Below, piece by piece: positions 7,994 through 12,349 of a stretch of 12,349 bases of DNA. The position numbers and the translations under genes are program-made. The notes below the pieces were generated by a model that made no database searches, was not told the DNA's origin, and saw only the letters and a program-made list of their open reading frames with translations. Origin of the DNA: Nitrosomonadaceae bacterium (lineage in GTDB: Bacteria > Pseudomonadota > Gammaproteobacteria > Burkholderiales > Nitrosomonadaceae); the NCBI GenBank assembly GCA_919902625.1, contig CAKKRO010000201.1, forward strand, positions 1 through 12,349, written 5' to 3'. How positions within the stretch are numbered: position 1 is the first letter of the stretch; every line of letters starts with the position of its first letter.

Positions 7994-8539
7994 ATGCTGA
8001 CCTATCAACAAGCTAAACTAATCTTGAGTGAAGCTGAATTAATTCATTCAGCGCAAGTGGTATCGCAAACGGTACAGCGTCTGGCTGCCGATATCACGCA
8101 GGTTTTGTCTCATCAACAACCGCTGGTTTTATGCGTGATGGGCGGGGCAGTGGTGTTTACCGGGCAATTATTGCCACTCCTCAGGTTTCCGCTGGATTTT
8201 GATTATCTGCATTTGACGCGCTATGACAAAGCATTGAATGGCGGGGAAATTCACTGGCAAGTCGAACCGAGAGAACAGTTGCAAGACCGGGTCGTTTTGG
8301 TATTGGATGACATTCTGGATGAGGGGATTACCCTGGATGCAATCCGTGACAAAGTGCTGGAACGTGGCGCCAAAGCGTTTTATAGTGCCGTGCTTGCGGA
8401 AAAGGAAACGGGGCAATCCAAACCATGCCGTGCCGATTTTGTGGGACTGTCAGTGCCCAATCGCTACGTATTTGGTTTTGGCATGGACATTCAGGGTGCC
8501 TGGCGGAATTTGCCCGCTATTTATGCAACAAAAAATTAA
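7994..8539 (+). CDS. hpt: Hypoxanthine-guanine phosphoribosyltransferase
   Basis: This 181-aa type I phosphoribosyltransferase joins hypoxanthine or guanine to PRPP, giving IMP or GMP in purine salvage. The PRPP-binding signature VLVLDDILDEGIT (101-113) is clear. The PPi loop (VMGGAVVF, 48-55) and the DYLHLTRY strand (70-77) place it with the hypoxanthine-guanine enzymes usually found as a hypothetical partner near S-methylthioinosine phosphorylase, not with xpt or apt. It begins 13 bases after ligA and ends 12 bases before the phosphorylase gene. No ribosome site is visible before its ATG. The context suggests its main substrate is the hypoxanthine released by its neighbour; use of guanine as well is a family expectation. 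Confidence 0.9.
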   Translation: MLTYQQAKLILSEAELIHSAQVVSQTVQRLAADITQVLSHQQPLVLCVMGGAVVFTGQLLPLLRFPLDFDYLHLTRYDKALNGGEIHWQVEPREQLQDRVVLVLDDILDEGITLDAIRDKVLERGAKAFYSAVLAEKETGQSKPCRADFVGLSVPNRYVFGFGMDIQGAWRNLPAIYATKN

Positions 8540-8551
8540 AACGAGGGAATA

Positions 8552-9298
8552 ATGCTTGCAATTATTGGCGGCAGTGGAATGACCCGGCTATCCTGCCTTG
8601 AAATATCACACCGGCAAATCATACGCACACCCTATGGCGAACCTTCCGGCCCATTGACGTTTGGTAAAATCAAGGATCAAGACATCATTTTCCTGGCACG
8701 GCACGGGCACGGTCATACGATACCGCCGCACGCCATCAATTATCGTGCGAATTTATGGGCATTGCATTCATTGAAACCGTCGCATGTGATTGCTGTGGCC
8801 TCGGTGGGTGGTATCCGCGCAGACCTGACTCCGGGCCGGCTGGTGGTGCCGGATCAGATTGTTGATTACACTTACGGGCGTAATTTCACTTATTTCGAAG
8901 GCAAGGATCAACCGGTTACGCATATTGATTTCACCCTGCCGTATACCCAGCAAACCCGTGCATTGATCTTGCAAGCCGCTGGCAATGCGAACGAGGACAT
9001 TTTTGATGGCGGGGTTTATGCCGCGACGCAAGGACCCCGGCTTGAAACCGCCGCTGAAATCAACCGGCTGGAATACGACGGGGCGGACATGGTCGGCATG
9101 ACGGGTATGCCGGAAACCGCGCTGGCACGGGAGATAGGGCTAAATTACGCCACTATCGCGGTGGTCGCCAATTATGCCGCCGGACGTGGTACCAACGTGA
9201 AAAGCATTCCGCTGAAAGAGATTTATGCGGTGCTGGAACAGGCGATGGTGGGTGTCAGAAACATTCTGGAACATGTGGTGAATTGTCATGGCGATTAA
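8552..9298 (+). CDS. mtiP: S-methyl-5'-thioinosine phosphorylase
   Basis: This 248-aa member of the purine nucleoside phosphorylase/MTAP family is predicted to cleave 5'-methylthioinosine with phosphate to hypoxanthine and methylthioribose 1-phosphate. The family start LAIIGGSGM, the phosphate and base-site segments RHGHGHTIPPHAINYRAN (50-67), ATQGPRLETAAEI and MVGMTGMPETALA are all present. The TQGPRLET and MTGMPE variants fit the Pseudomonas-type MTI phosphorylase better than true MTAP, where EGPRFSS-like and MTNMPE sequences are usual. It is preceded by a good ribosome site (GAGGGA, with ATAATG following). Placement next to hpt supports salvage through hypoxanthine. Its last 11 bases overlap the deformylase gene. 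Activity on methylthioadenosine cannot be excluded. Confidence 0.85.
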   Translation: MLAIIGGSGMTRLSCLEISHRQIIRTPYGEPSGPLTFGKIKDQDIIFLARHGHGHTIPPHAINYRANLWALHSLKPSHVIAVASVGGIRADLTPGRLVVPDQIVDYTYGRNFTYFEGKDQPVTHIDFTLPYTQQTRALILQAAGNANEDIFDGGVYAATQGPRLETAAEINRLEYDGADMVGMTGMPETALAREIGLNYATIAVVANYAAGRGTNVKSIPLKEIYAVLEQAMVGVRNILEHVVNCHGD

Positions 9299-9821
9299 AC
9301 AGGTACTGAAAATGGGCGATCCTGTATTGCTTGCAGTGGCCAAGCCCGTCGATCGACTCGATACCCCGGAGTTACACGCATTAATTCAGGATATGCACGA
9401 CACCATGGAGTCGCTGAATGGCGCAGGCCTGGCGGCGCCGCAGATCGGCGTGGGCTTGCAAGTGGTGATTTTCGGGTTTGAAAAGAATCAACGCTATCCC
9501 GATGCCGGTGAGGTGCCTTTTACGGTTCTGATCAATCCGCAACTGACATTCTTATCCGAGGAAAAAGAAGACGATTGGGAAGGTTGCCTCAGTGTGCCGG
9601 GGCTGCGGGGCATGGTGCCGCGCTACGCGCAATTGCGTTACCAAGGCGTGGATCAATATGGCACGGTGATTGACCGCAACGTCAACGGCTTTCATGCGCG
9701 CGTGGTGCAGCATGAATGCGATCACTTGCAAGGGATTCTTTATCCGATGCGGATCAGGGATTTTCGCTTGTTTGGCTTTACCGATGTGCTGTTTCCGGGG
9801 CAAACAGTAATTGATGATTAG
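9288..9821 (+). CDS. def: Peptide deformylase
   Basis: Peptide deformylase removes the formyl group from the initiator methionine of new proteins. The three family motifs are in place in the 177-aa product: GAGLAAPQIGV (45-55), EGCLSVPG (98-105) with metal ligand Cys100, and QHECDHLQG (141-149) with metal ligands His142 and His146 and catalytic Glu143. The start ATG lies inside the end of the phosphorylase gene (11-base overlap, different frame), which points to translational coupling. It is distinct from a def that sits with fmt in the usual housekeeping locus, so this may be a second copy; the window cannot show this. No terminator hairpin with a U-tract follows. Confidence 0.96.
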   Translation: MAIKQVLKMGDPVLLAVAKPVDRLDTPELHALIQDMHDTMESLNGAGLAAPQIGVGLQVVIFGFEKNQRYPDAGEVPFTVLINPQLTFLSEEKEDDWEGCLSVPGLRGMVPRYAQLRYQGVDQYGTVIDRNVNGFHARVVQHECDHLQGILYPMRIRDFRLFGFTDVLFPGQTVIDD

Positions 9822-9852
9822 ATTTATGCTGGCTATCAAATTCTAGTTGATC

Positions 9853-9880
9853 TTGACATAGTGCTGCGTAGCGCTATAAT
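9853..9880 (+). promoter_or_regulatory. Consensus sigma-70 promoter of the accessory gene cluster
   Basis: A perfect TTGACA (9853-9858) and a perfect TATAAT (9875-9880) are separated by 16 bases. Transcription would start near 9887, about 26 bases before the ATG at 9913. Both boxes match consensus exactly, so the site should be strong when unrepressed. It lies 31 bases after the def stop and marks the beginning of a separate transcription unit. Confidence 0.85.
9858..9877. promoter_or_regulatory. Operator-like inverted repeat within the promoter spacer
   Basis: ATAGTGCT (9858-9865) and AGCGCTAT (9870-9877) are inverted with a 4-base loop and pair at seven of eight positions (the eighth is G-T). 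The dyad fills the spacer and touches both promoter boxes, so a bound protein would exclude RNA polymerase. Autorepression by the next gene's product is an inference. Confidence 0.55.
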
Positions 9881-9912
9881 AGTTATTTCTCGATTTGCTA
9901 TGGAGAGCCGTT

Positions 9913-10323
9913 ATGCCTTTGAACCTTGATTCTTTTGTATCTATTCCGGTCTCGAATGAGCTTTATGCCGAGTTTTCCCGCCGCTTCCCAGGTGGGGTGA
10001 GTTCGGCGCTGGAGCAAATAGTTCAAGACTTTCTCGATCGTACAGCCGCCGACTTTGTGACACATGAGCCACGCACACAGGGTGTCTATTGGGATGCTCT
10101 ATTCCTGCCAGAAGGCAGTCGAATTCGCACCAAACATTATGGGGAAATCAAAGTTGCGGAAGTCGTTGCCGATAAAATCATATGGAAAGAAGAAAGCTAT
10201 CCGTCTATGTCTCAACTTGCTCGGGCGATGCGCGGAGGTACATCTAACAATGCTTGGAAAGTTCTTGAAATCAAGCGTCCATCTGATCCTAAGTGGCAAC
10301 TAGCAGTTCTTTTGCGGCGGTGA
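9913..10323 (+). CDS. Small protein with possible RHH-like start and RAMA/DUF2924-like end
   Basis: The ATG at 9913 is chosen because GGAGAG (9902-9907) sits five bases before it, giving 136 aa. The first 45 residues (FVSIPVSNELYAEF, then two predicted helices to QDFLDR) have the strand-helix-helix order of ribbon-helix-helix DNA-binding proteins, though similarity is weak. Residues about 63-120 (LPEGSRIRTKHYGEIKVAEV, WKEESYPSMSQLARAMRGG, NNAWKVLEI) follow the pattern of RAMA and DUF2924-type domains, small beta-rich modules that accompany methylases, nucleases and phage-linked proteins and may bind DNA. It is the first gene behind a strong promoter with an operator-like repeat, so a self-regulating DNA-binding protein is plausible. 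No enzyme motif is visible. Confidence 0.75.
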   Translation: MPLNLDSFVSIPVSNELYAEFSRRFPGGVSSALEQIVQDFLDRTAADFVTHEPRTQGVYWDALFLPEGSRIRTKHYGEIKVAEVVADKIIWKEESYPSMSQLARAMRGGTSNNAWKVLEIKRPSDPKWQLAVLLRR

Positions 10324-10326
10324 GTA

Positions 10327-10405
10327 GGAGGTTGATCCGGCAATCAGGAGAGCCAATGCAAAATTTTCCAGTTCCTCATTTTTACGTTAGGCTATATCAA
10401 CCTTC
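10327..10405. repeat. Long-loop inverted repeat between the first two small genes
   Basis: GGAGGTTGAT (10327-10336) can pair with ATCAACCTTC (10396-10405): ten positions with one G-T pair, enclosing 59 bases. It spans the intergenic region and the short leader frame. If it folds in RNA it would pull together the end of the first gene and the region just before the next ribosome site. Significance is unknown. Confidence 0.35.
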
Positions 10406-10412
10406 GAGGTAA
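10356..10412 (+). CDS. Possible 18-aa leader peptide upstream of the 92-aa gene
   Basis: A short frame encodes MQNFPVPHFYVRLYQPSR. Its ATG follows AGGAG (10346-10350) at five bases, better than many ribosome sites of longer genes here. Its TAA (10410-10412) ends four bases before the next ATG and lies beside that gene's GAGG, so ribosomes finishing it could feed the next start. It could equally be a chance frame. There is no ladder of identical codons to suggest classical amino-acid attenuation. Confidence 0.35.
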   Translation: MQNFPVPHFYVRLYQPSR

Positions 10413-10416
10413 TTAC

Positions 10417-10695
10417 ATGGCAAAGGTAATAATTAAAGTTCGAGTAGCTTATCCAAGTAATCTCATTAAAGTCTTTGACTCTCAGGCATCGGTGCGAGAA
10501 AGCTCAGGGGAACGCTCCAGCAGTGTTTGCTTCTTACCAGAAGATCCGAATGTCACGTTTTTCATTCTTGATTGGAAACATGTTGAAGAAGCGAAGATAT
10601 TCTGGGCATCTAAGTCCGCAATTAACCAAATGGCGCAGTGGCACTCTGTTGGTTCTCCAGAGATTCTCTTTCTGGAAGAGTTCCGTCAACAATAG
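10417..10695 (+). CDS. Hypothetical 92-aa protein
   Basis: The start is well marked: ATG 10417 follows GAGG (10406-10409) at seven bases. I do not recognise the product. It has no signal peptide or membrane helix. The order of likely elements is strand (KVIIKVRVAY), a polar stretch, strand (SSSVCFLP), strand (NVTFFILDW), helix (VEEAKIFWASKSAINQMAQW) and a final strand (PEILFLEEF). This is compatible with a dimeric alpha/beta-barrel (ABM-like) fold, but that rests on pattern only. It lies in the accessory cluster, 93 bases after the RAMA-like gene and 74 bases before the lipoprotein gene, and could be cotranscribed with both. Confidence 0.65.
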   Translation: MAKVIIKVRVAYPSNLIKVFDSQASVRESSGERSSSVCFLPEDPNVTFFILDWKHVEEAKIFWASKSAINQMAQWHSVGSPEILFLEEFRQQ

Positions 10696-10769
10696 CTGCT
10701 CATTCTGCCTGGCCTGTGTGTTGGGGCTGCTCCCGATCAATTGAGGCGACCAAGAAATGGAGAAGAAAG

Positions 10770-11054
10770 ATGAAAACACTTTATTTGATTGTACTTTGCG
10801 CAATTATTTTGGGTTGTGCAACCTCAAGAGAAACATTCGTGCCAGATGGAGGAAAGGGGCATAGTATCAATTGTTCTGGGGCCGCACTGAACTGGGGAAT
10901 GTGTTACGAAAAGGCCGGTGAGATCTGCGGTGCAAATGGATATGATGTAATTGCAGGAGGCTCGGATCAAGGGGCGATTGCTGCTGGCAATCAGTACGGA
11001 TTTTATGGTGGATCTGTAATAAACCGCAGTATGCTTATCAAGTGTAAGAACTAG
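10770..11054 (+). CDS. Small cysteine-rich lipoprotein
   Basis: The ATG at 10770 has a GGAG (10759-10762) seven bases upstream. The 94-aa product opens with a lipoprotein signal peptide: a hydrophobic stretch and the lipobox ILGC with the lipidated cysteine at residue 16, followed by ATS, which gives no inner-membrane retention signal. The mature part has four more cysteines (35, 45, 53, 92) in INCSG, WGMCYEKAGEICG and IKCKN, a spacing suited to two disulfides, plus a Gly/Ala-rich centre. A pattern of this kind (Cys, then W-x-x-C-Y-x-K-A-x-x-x-C, then GY) is seen in hypothetical lipoproteins of proteobacteria with unknown function. I cannot assign a role. Outer-membrane location facing the periplasm is an inference. 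Confidence 0.8.
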   Translation: MKTLYLIVLCAIILGCATSRETFVPDGGKGHSINCSGAALNWGMCYEKAGEICGANGYDVIAGGSDQGAIAAGNQYGFYGGSVINRSMLIKCKN

Positions 11055-11164
11055 GGTTCATGACCTTTGCTCGTCGGTGAAGGATTTTGGATTGTGTAGT
11101 CAAAGAAATTCCTAATGATATTAAAGATGTATGTTTTCTGTTTTTTGATTTATCAGCGCGGTAG

Positions 11165-11189
11165 GGTGGATAAGCTTGCGTCATCCACC
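11165..11189. repeat. Short palindromic element GGTGGAT-N11-ATCCACC
   Basis: GGTGGAT (11165-11171) and ATCCACC (11183-11189) are perfect inverted arms around an 11-base loop (aagcttgcgtc). The form TAGGGTGGATAAGC...GC.TCATCCACC resembles a dispersed intergenic repeat type found in many proteobacteria. It lies 58 bases upstream of the broken antitoxin gene. It may form a weak RNA hairpin but has no U-tract, so I do not call it a terminator. Confidence 0.55.
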
Positions 11190-11246
11190 ATCAATCTTGA
11201 TAAAACATCAAAGAAAAAGAGATTATCTCAAAAGGAGAGTGGGATT

Positions 11247-11530
11247 ATGAGTGATTTAAAAAAATATGTCAGCAACCGGAAAGTCGCTGATGCTGCATTT
11301 AATGAAAATTATGAAGAGGGGTATCAAGCATTTAAAATTGGCGTGTTACTGCGTCAGCCCGGGAAGCTTCCGGGCTGACACAGGAACAGATTGCGGAGAA
11401 ACTTAATACCAGGAAATCAGCTATCTCGAGGATTGAGAATCATGCCGAGGATATCAAACTATCGACTTTAGAGAAATTTGCATCGGTGCTGGGTTGTAAG
11501 ATTGAGGTTTCAATTACGCAGGATAGTTAA
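11247..11530 (+). pseudogene. XRE/HigA-like antitoxin gene broken by a frameshift
   Basis: The ATG at 11247 has a strong AGGAG (11233-11237) nine bases upstream. The first 37 codons read MSDLKKYVSNRK... to EEGYQAFKIGVLLRQ, typical of the N-terminal part of HigA-like XRE antitoxins. The frame then ends early at TGA 11376-11378. In the next frame the text continues without loss: REASGLTQEQIAEKLN, KSAISRIENHAEDIKLSTL, EKFASVLGCKIEVSITQDS, stop TAA 11528-11530. That is a complete helix-turn-helix domain. Restoring one base in CAG-CCCGGG near 11357-11360 (most simply a G) gives a seamless 94-aa protein of normal family length. No toxin gene is adjacent on either side. The gene is either decayed or carries a sequencing or assembly error at the C3G3 run. 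Confidence 0.85.
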
Positions 11531-11541
11531 CAATCAGTAGT

Positions 11542-11602
11542 GGATTTCTTTCTCCGGTCGCAATGACAAAACTATCATTCCGAATTGATGTGAGGAATCT
11601 TA
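11542..11602. repeat. Hairpin-forming intergenic repeat between the antitoxin pseudogene and hemJ
   Basis: The left arm (from GGATTTC at 11542 to AATGACA at 11568) and the right arm (from ATCATTCCG at 11574 to GAATCTTA at 11602) are imperfect inverted copies. They correspond to the two halves of the repeat at 12128-12199, but here the TGTCATT-type ends face inward and the AGATTCC-type ends outward. The hemJ stop codon (11600-11602) is built from the outer end of the right arm. Lying between convergent genes, it could act as a two-way transcription stop or mRNA-protecting hairpin. Confidence 0.55.
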
Positions 11603-12037
11603 AAACTCAGAAACCAGCGCAACCAAATCCGGTTTAACCACCACCAGAATTACGACGGCAAACAGAACCAGCACCGGAAATTCATTGAACCAGCGGTAAA
11701 AAACATGCCCATGCTGATTGGCATCATTTTTAAACGCTTTAACATATTTGCCGCAGTAATAATGATAGAAAATCAGTATCAAAACCAATGCCAGCTTGGC
11801 ATGCAGCCAGTTACCGGAAAAACCGTAACCCAGCCACAACCATGCGCCGAACACAACGGTCAGTACCGCGCCGGGGGTCATGATGCCGTAATAGAGCTTG
11901 CGTTCCATGATCTTGAATCGCTCCTTGCCGGGCTGATCTTCACACATGGCGTGATAGACAAATAAACGTGGCAGATAGAATAGCCCCGCGAACCAGGTGA
12001 CCATGAAAATGATGTGCAATGATTTTATCCAGAGCAT
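11600..12037 (-). CDS. hemJ: Protoporphyrinogen IX oxidase HemJ
   Basis: HemJ is the membrane-bound oxidase that converts protoporphyrinogen IX to protoporphyrin IX in haem synthesis in bacteria lacking HemG and HemY. The 145-aa product has the normal family length and its hallmarks: an N-terminal helix with KSLHIIFMVTWFAGLFYLPR and conserved His8, the VYHAM segment, MERKLYYGIMTPG (44-56), WLHAK (77-81) and a final FNEFPVL helix. Four membrane segments can be drawn (about 4-25, 51-72, 80-98, 118-137). Translation starts at ATG 12035-12037 without an obvious ribosome site. It converges with the antitoxin pseudogene, and the hairpin repeat at its 3' end overlaps its stop codon. Confidence 0.92.
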   Translation of the reverse strand: MLWIKSLHIIFMVTWFAGLFYLPRLFVYHAMCEDQPGKERFKIMERKLYYGIMTPGAVLTVVFGAWLWLGYGFSGNWLHAKLALVLILIFYHYYCGKYVKAFKNDANQHGHVFYRWFNEFPVLVLFAVVILVVVKPDLVALVSEF

Positions 12038-12127
12038 GGCAGTATGAATGGTTGATGTTAAAGTTGTTATGATACGGGGCTTGGAATTTTAGCGCTATCC
12101 CCTGGAATGAGCGAAGCCCTGAACAAG

Positions 12128-12199
12128 TGTCATTTCGAGCAAGAGCGAGAAATCTATTACACTGATTATTAAAGATTCCTCACTGCGTCCGGAATGACA
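12128..12199. repeat. 72-base intergenic palindromic repeat
   Basis: The element begins TGTCATT (12128-12134) and ends AATGACA (12193-12199), perfectly inverted. The inner parts (CGAGCAAGAGCGAGAAATCT and AAAGATTCCTCACTGCGTCC) are imperfect inverted copies, so nearly the whole unit can fold into one long hairpin with a short A+T-rich loop. Ends of the TGTCATTTCGAG / CGGAATGACA type are known from dispersed small repeats in several bacterial groups. It lies 90 bases upstream of hemJ and 75 bases before the next gene. The 237-base gap between these genes holds nothing else I can identify. Confidence 0.75.
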
Positions 12200-12274
12200 A
12201 ATGCGGGTTATTCAGAGTTTCCTTGGGTGGATTATGCGCAATGTTTGTAACTGGATTGAAAAAACGGGATAACG

Positions 12275-12349
12275 ATGAATCGACACTATCAAAGATTAGT
12301 TCAAAAACTGGAAGAAATCACTCATTTGAATGGCGTCATGAGCACGCTG
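12275..12349 (+). CDS. N-terminus of a probable M32 carboxypeptidase (partial)
   Basis: The frame opens at ATG 12275 and runs off the window after 25 codons. The visible residues (NRHYQRLVQKLEEITHLNGV, then MSTL) fit the first helix of M32 metallocarboxypeptidases (Taq type), which typically start with a Y-x-x-L-x-x-x-L-x-E-I-x-x-L pattern followed by an L-x-WD motif. The WD motif would come just past the end. Such enzymes remove C-terminal amino acids from peptides in the cytoplasm. A GGGA about eight bases upstream is a weak ribosome site. With so little sequence this is a tentative call; any helical N-terminus of a cytoplasmic protein could look similar. Confidence 0.45.
   Translation, partial: MNRHYQRLVQKLEEITHLNGVMSTL

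Noticed and set aside
9822..9852. Terminator after def (ATCAA...TTGAT)
   Set aside because: The stem is only five A+T-rich pairs without a following U-tract.
10300..10420. Integron attC site between the first two small genes (GTTAGGC at 10386-10392)
   Set aside because: The 3' core fits GTTRRRY and the small-gene layout resembles cassettes, but I find no matching RYYYAAC partner at the proper distance, and there is no integrase or second convincing site.
10690..10740. Direct repeat GCTGCTC in the gap before the lipoprotein gene
   Set aside because: Seven bases repeated twice within about 40 bases is easily due to chance, and no dyad or motif accompanies it.
11085..11163. Remnant of a HigB/RelE toxin upstream of the antitoxin pseudogene
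   Set aside because: A short frame reading VVKEIPNDIKD is open here, but it is bounded by stops, only about 25 codons long and lacks any toxin motif.
11197..11226. Promoter TTGATA-18-GATTAT before the antitoxin pseudogene
   Set aside because: The predicted start of transcription would fall on the ribosome-binding site, leaving too short a leader, and the -10 match is weak.

Overview
The window looks like chromosomal DNA of a proteobacterium, most likely a betaproteobacterium (a Nitrosomonadales-like host is plausible but unproven). The minus-strand order dacC - D-amino-acid transaminase - ybeD - lipB - lipA is a known betaproteobacterial arrangement. LigA, HemJ, and the pairing of hypoxanthine phosphoribosyltransferase with S-methyl-5'-thioinosine phosphorylase also fit a proteobacterium. 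Species assignment would need a database search.

Layout. Bases 2-301 (+) hold the 3' end of an OsmC-family gene. It converges on a minus-strand operon read from about 4305 down to 331: a PBP5/6-type D-Ala-D-Ala carboxypeptidase, a D-amino-acid transaminase, YbeD, LipB (GTG start, 4-base overlap with ybeD) and LipA. The last two make lipoyl cofactors: LipB transfers octanoate and LipA inserts sulfur. Upstream on the same strand are a zinc-ribbon NUDIX hydrolase (4383-4928) and a one-pass membrane protein with a DUF2914-like periplasmic end (4999-5829). A 123-base divergent region with a perfect 14-base palindrome separates this from a plus-strand cluster: ligA, a purine phosphoribosyltransferase, MTI phosphorylase and peptide deformylase. 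In that cluster the phosphorylase is predicted to release hypoxanthine from methylthioinosine, and the neighbouring transferase can recycle it to IMP.

From about 9840 to 11600 the window becomes an accessory stretch of small plus-strand genes, by eye more A+T-rich than the flanks. It opens with a consensus sigma-70 promoter (TTGACA-16-TATAAT) whose spacer carries an operator-like inverted repeat. Then come a 136-aa protein with a possible ribbon-helix-helix-like start and a RAMA/DUF2924-like end, a possible 18-aa leader peptide, a 92-aa protein of unknown function, a 94-aa lipoprotein with four further cysteines, and an XRE/HigA-like antitoxin gene broken by an apparent one-base deletion. No intact toxin lies beside it.

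The right end returns to core functions: hemJ (minus strand, haem biosynthesis) and the first 25 codons of a probable M32 carboxypeptidase. Related hairpin-forming repeats lie on both sides of hemJ, at 11542-11602 (touching its stop codon) and 12128-12199. I saw no tRNA, rRNA, CRISPR array, transposase or integrase, and no gene-free stretch exceeds 300 bases.
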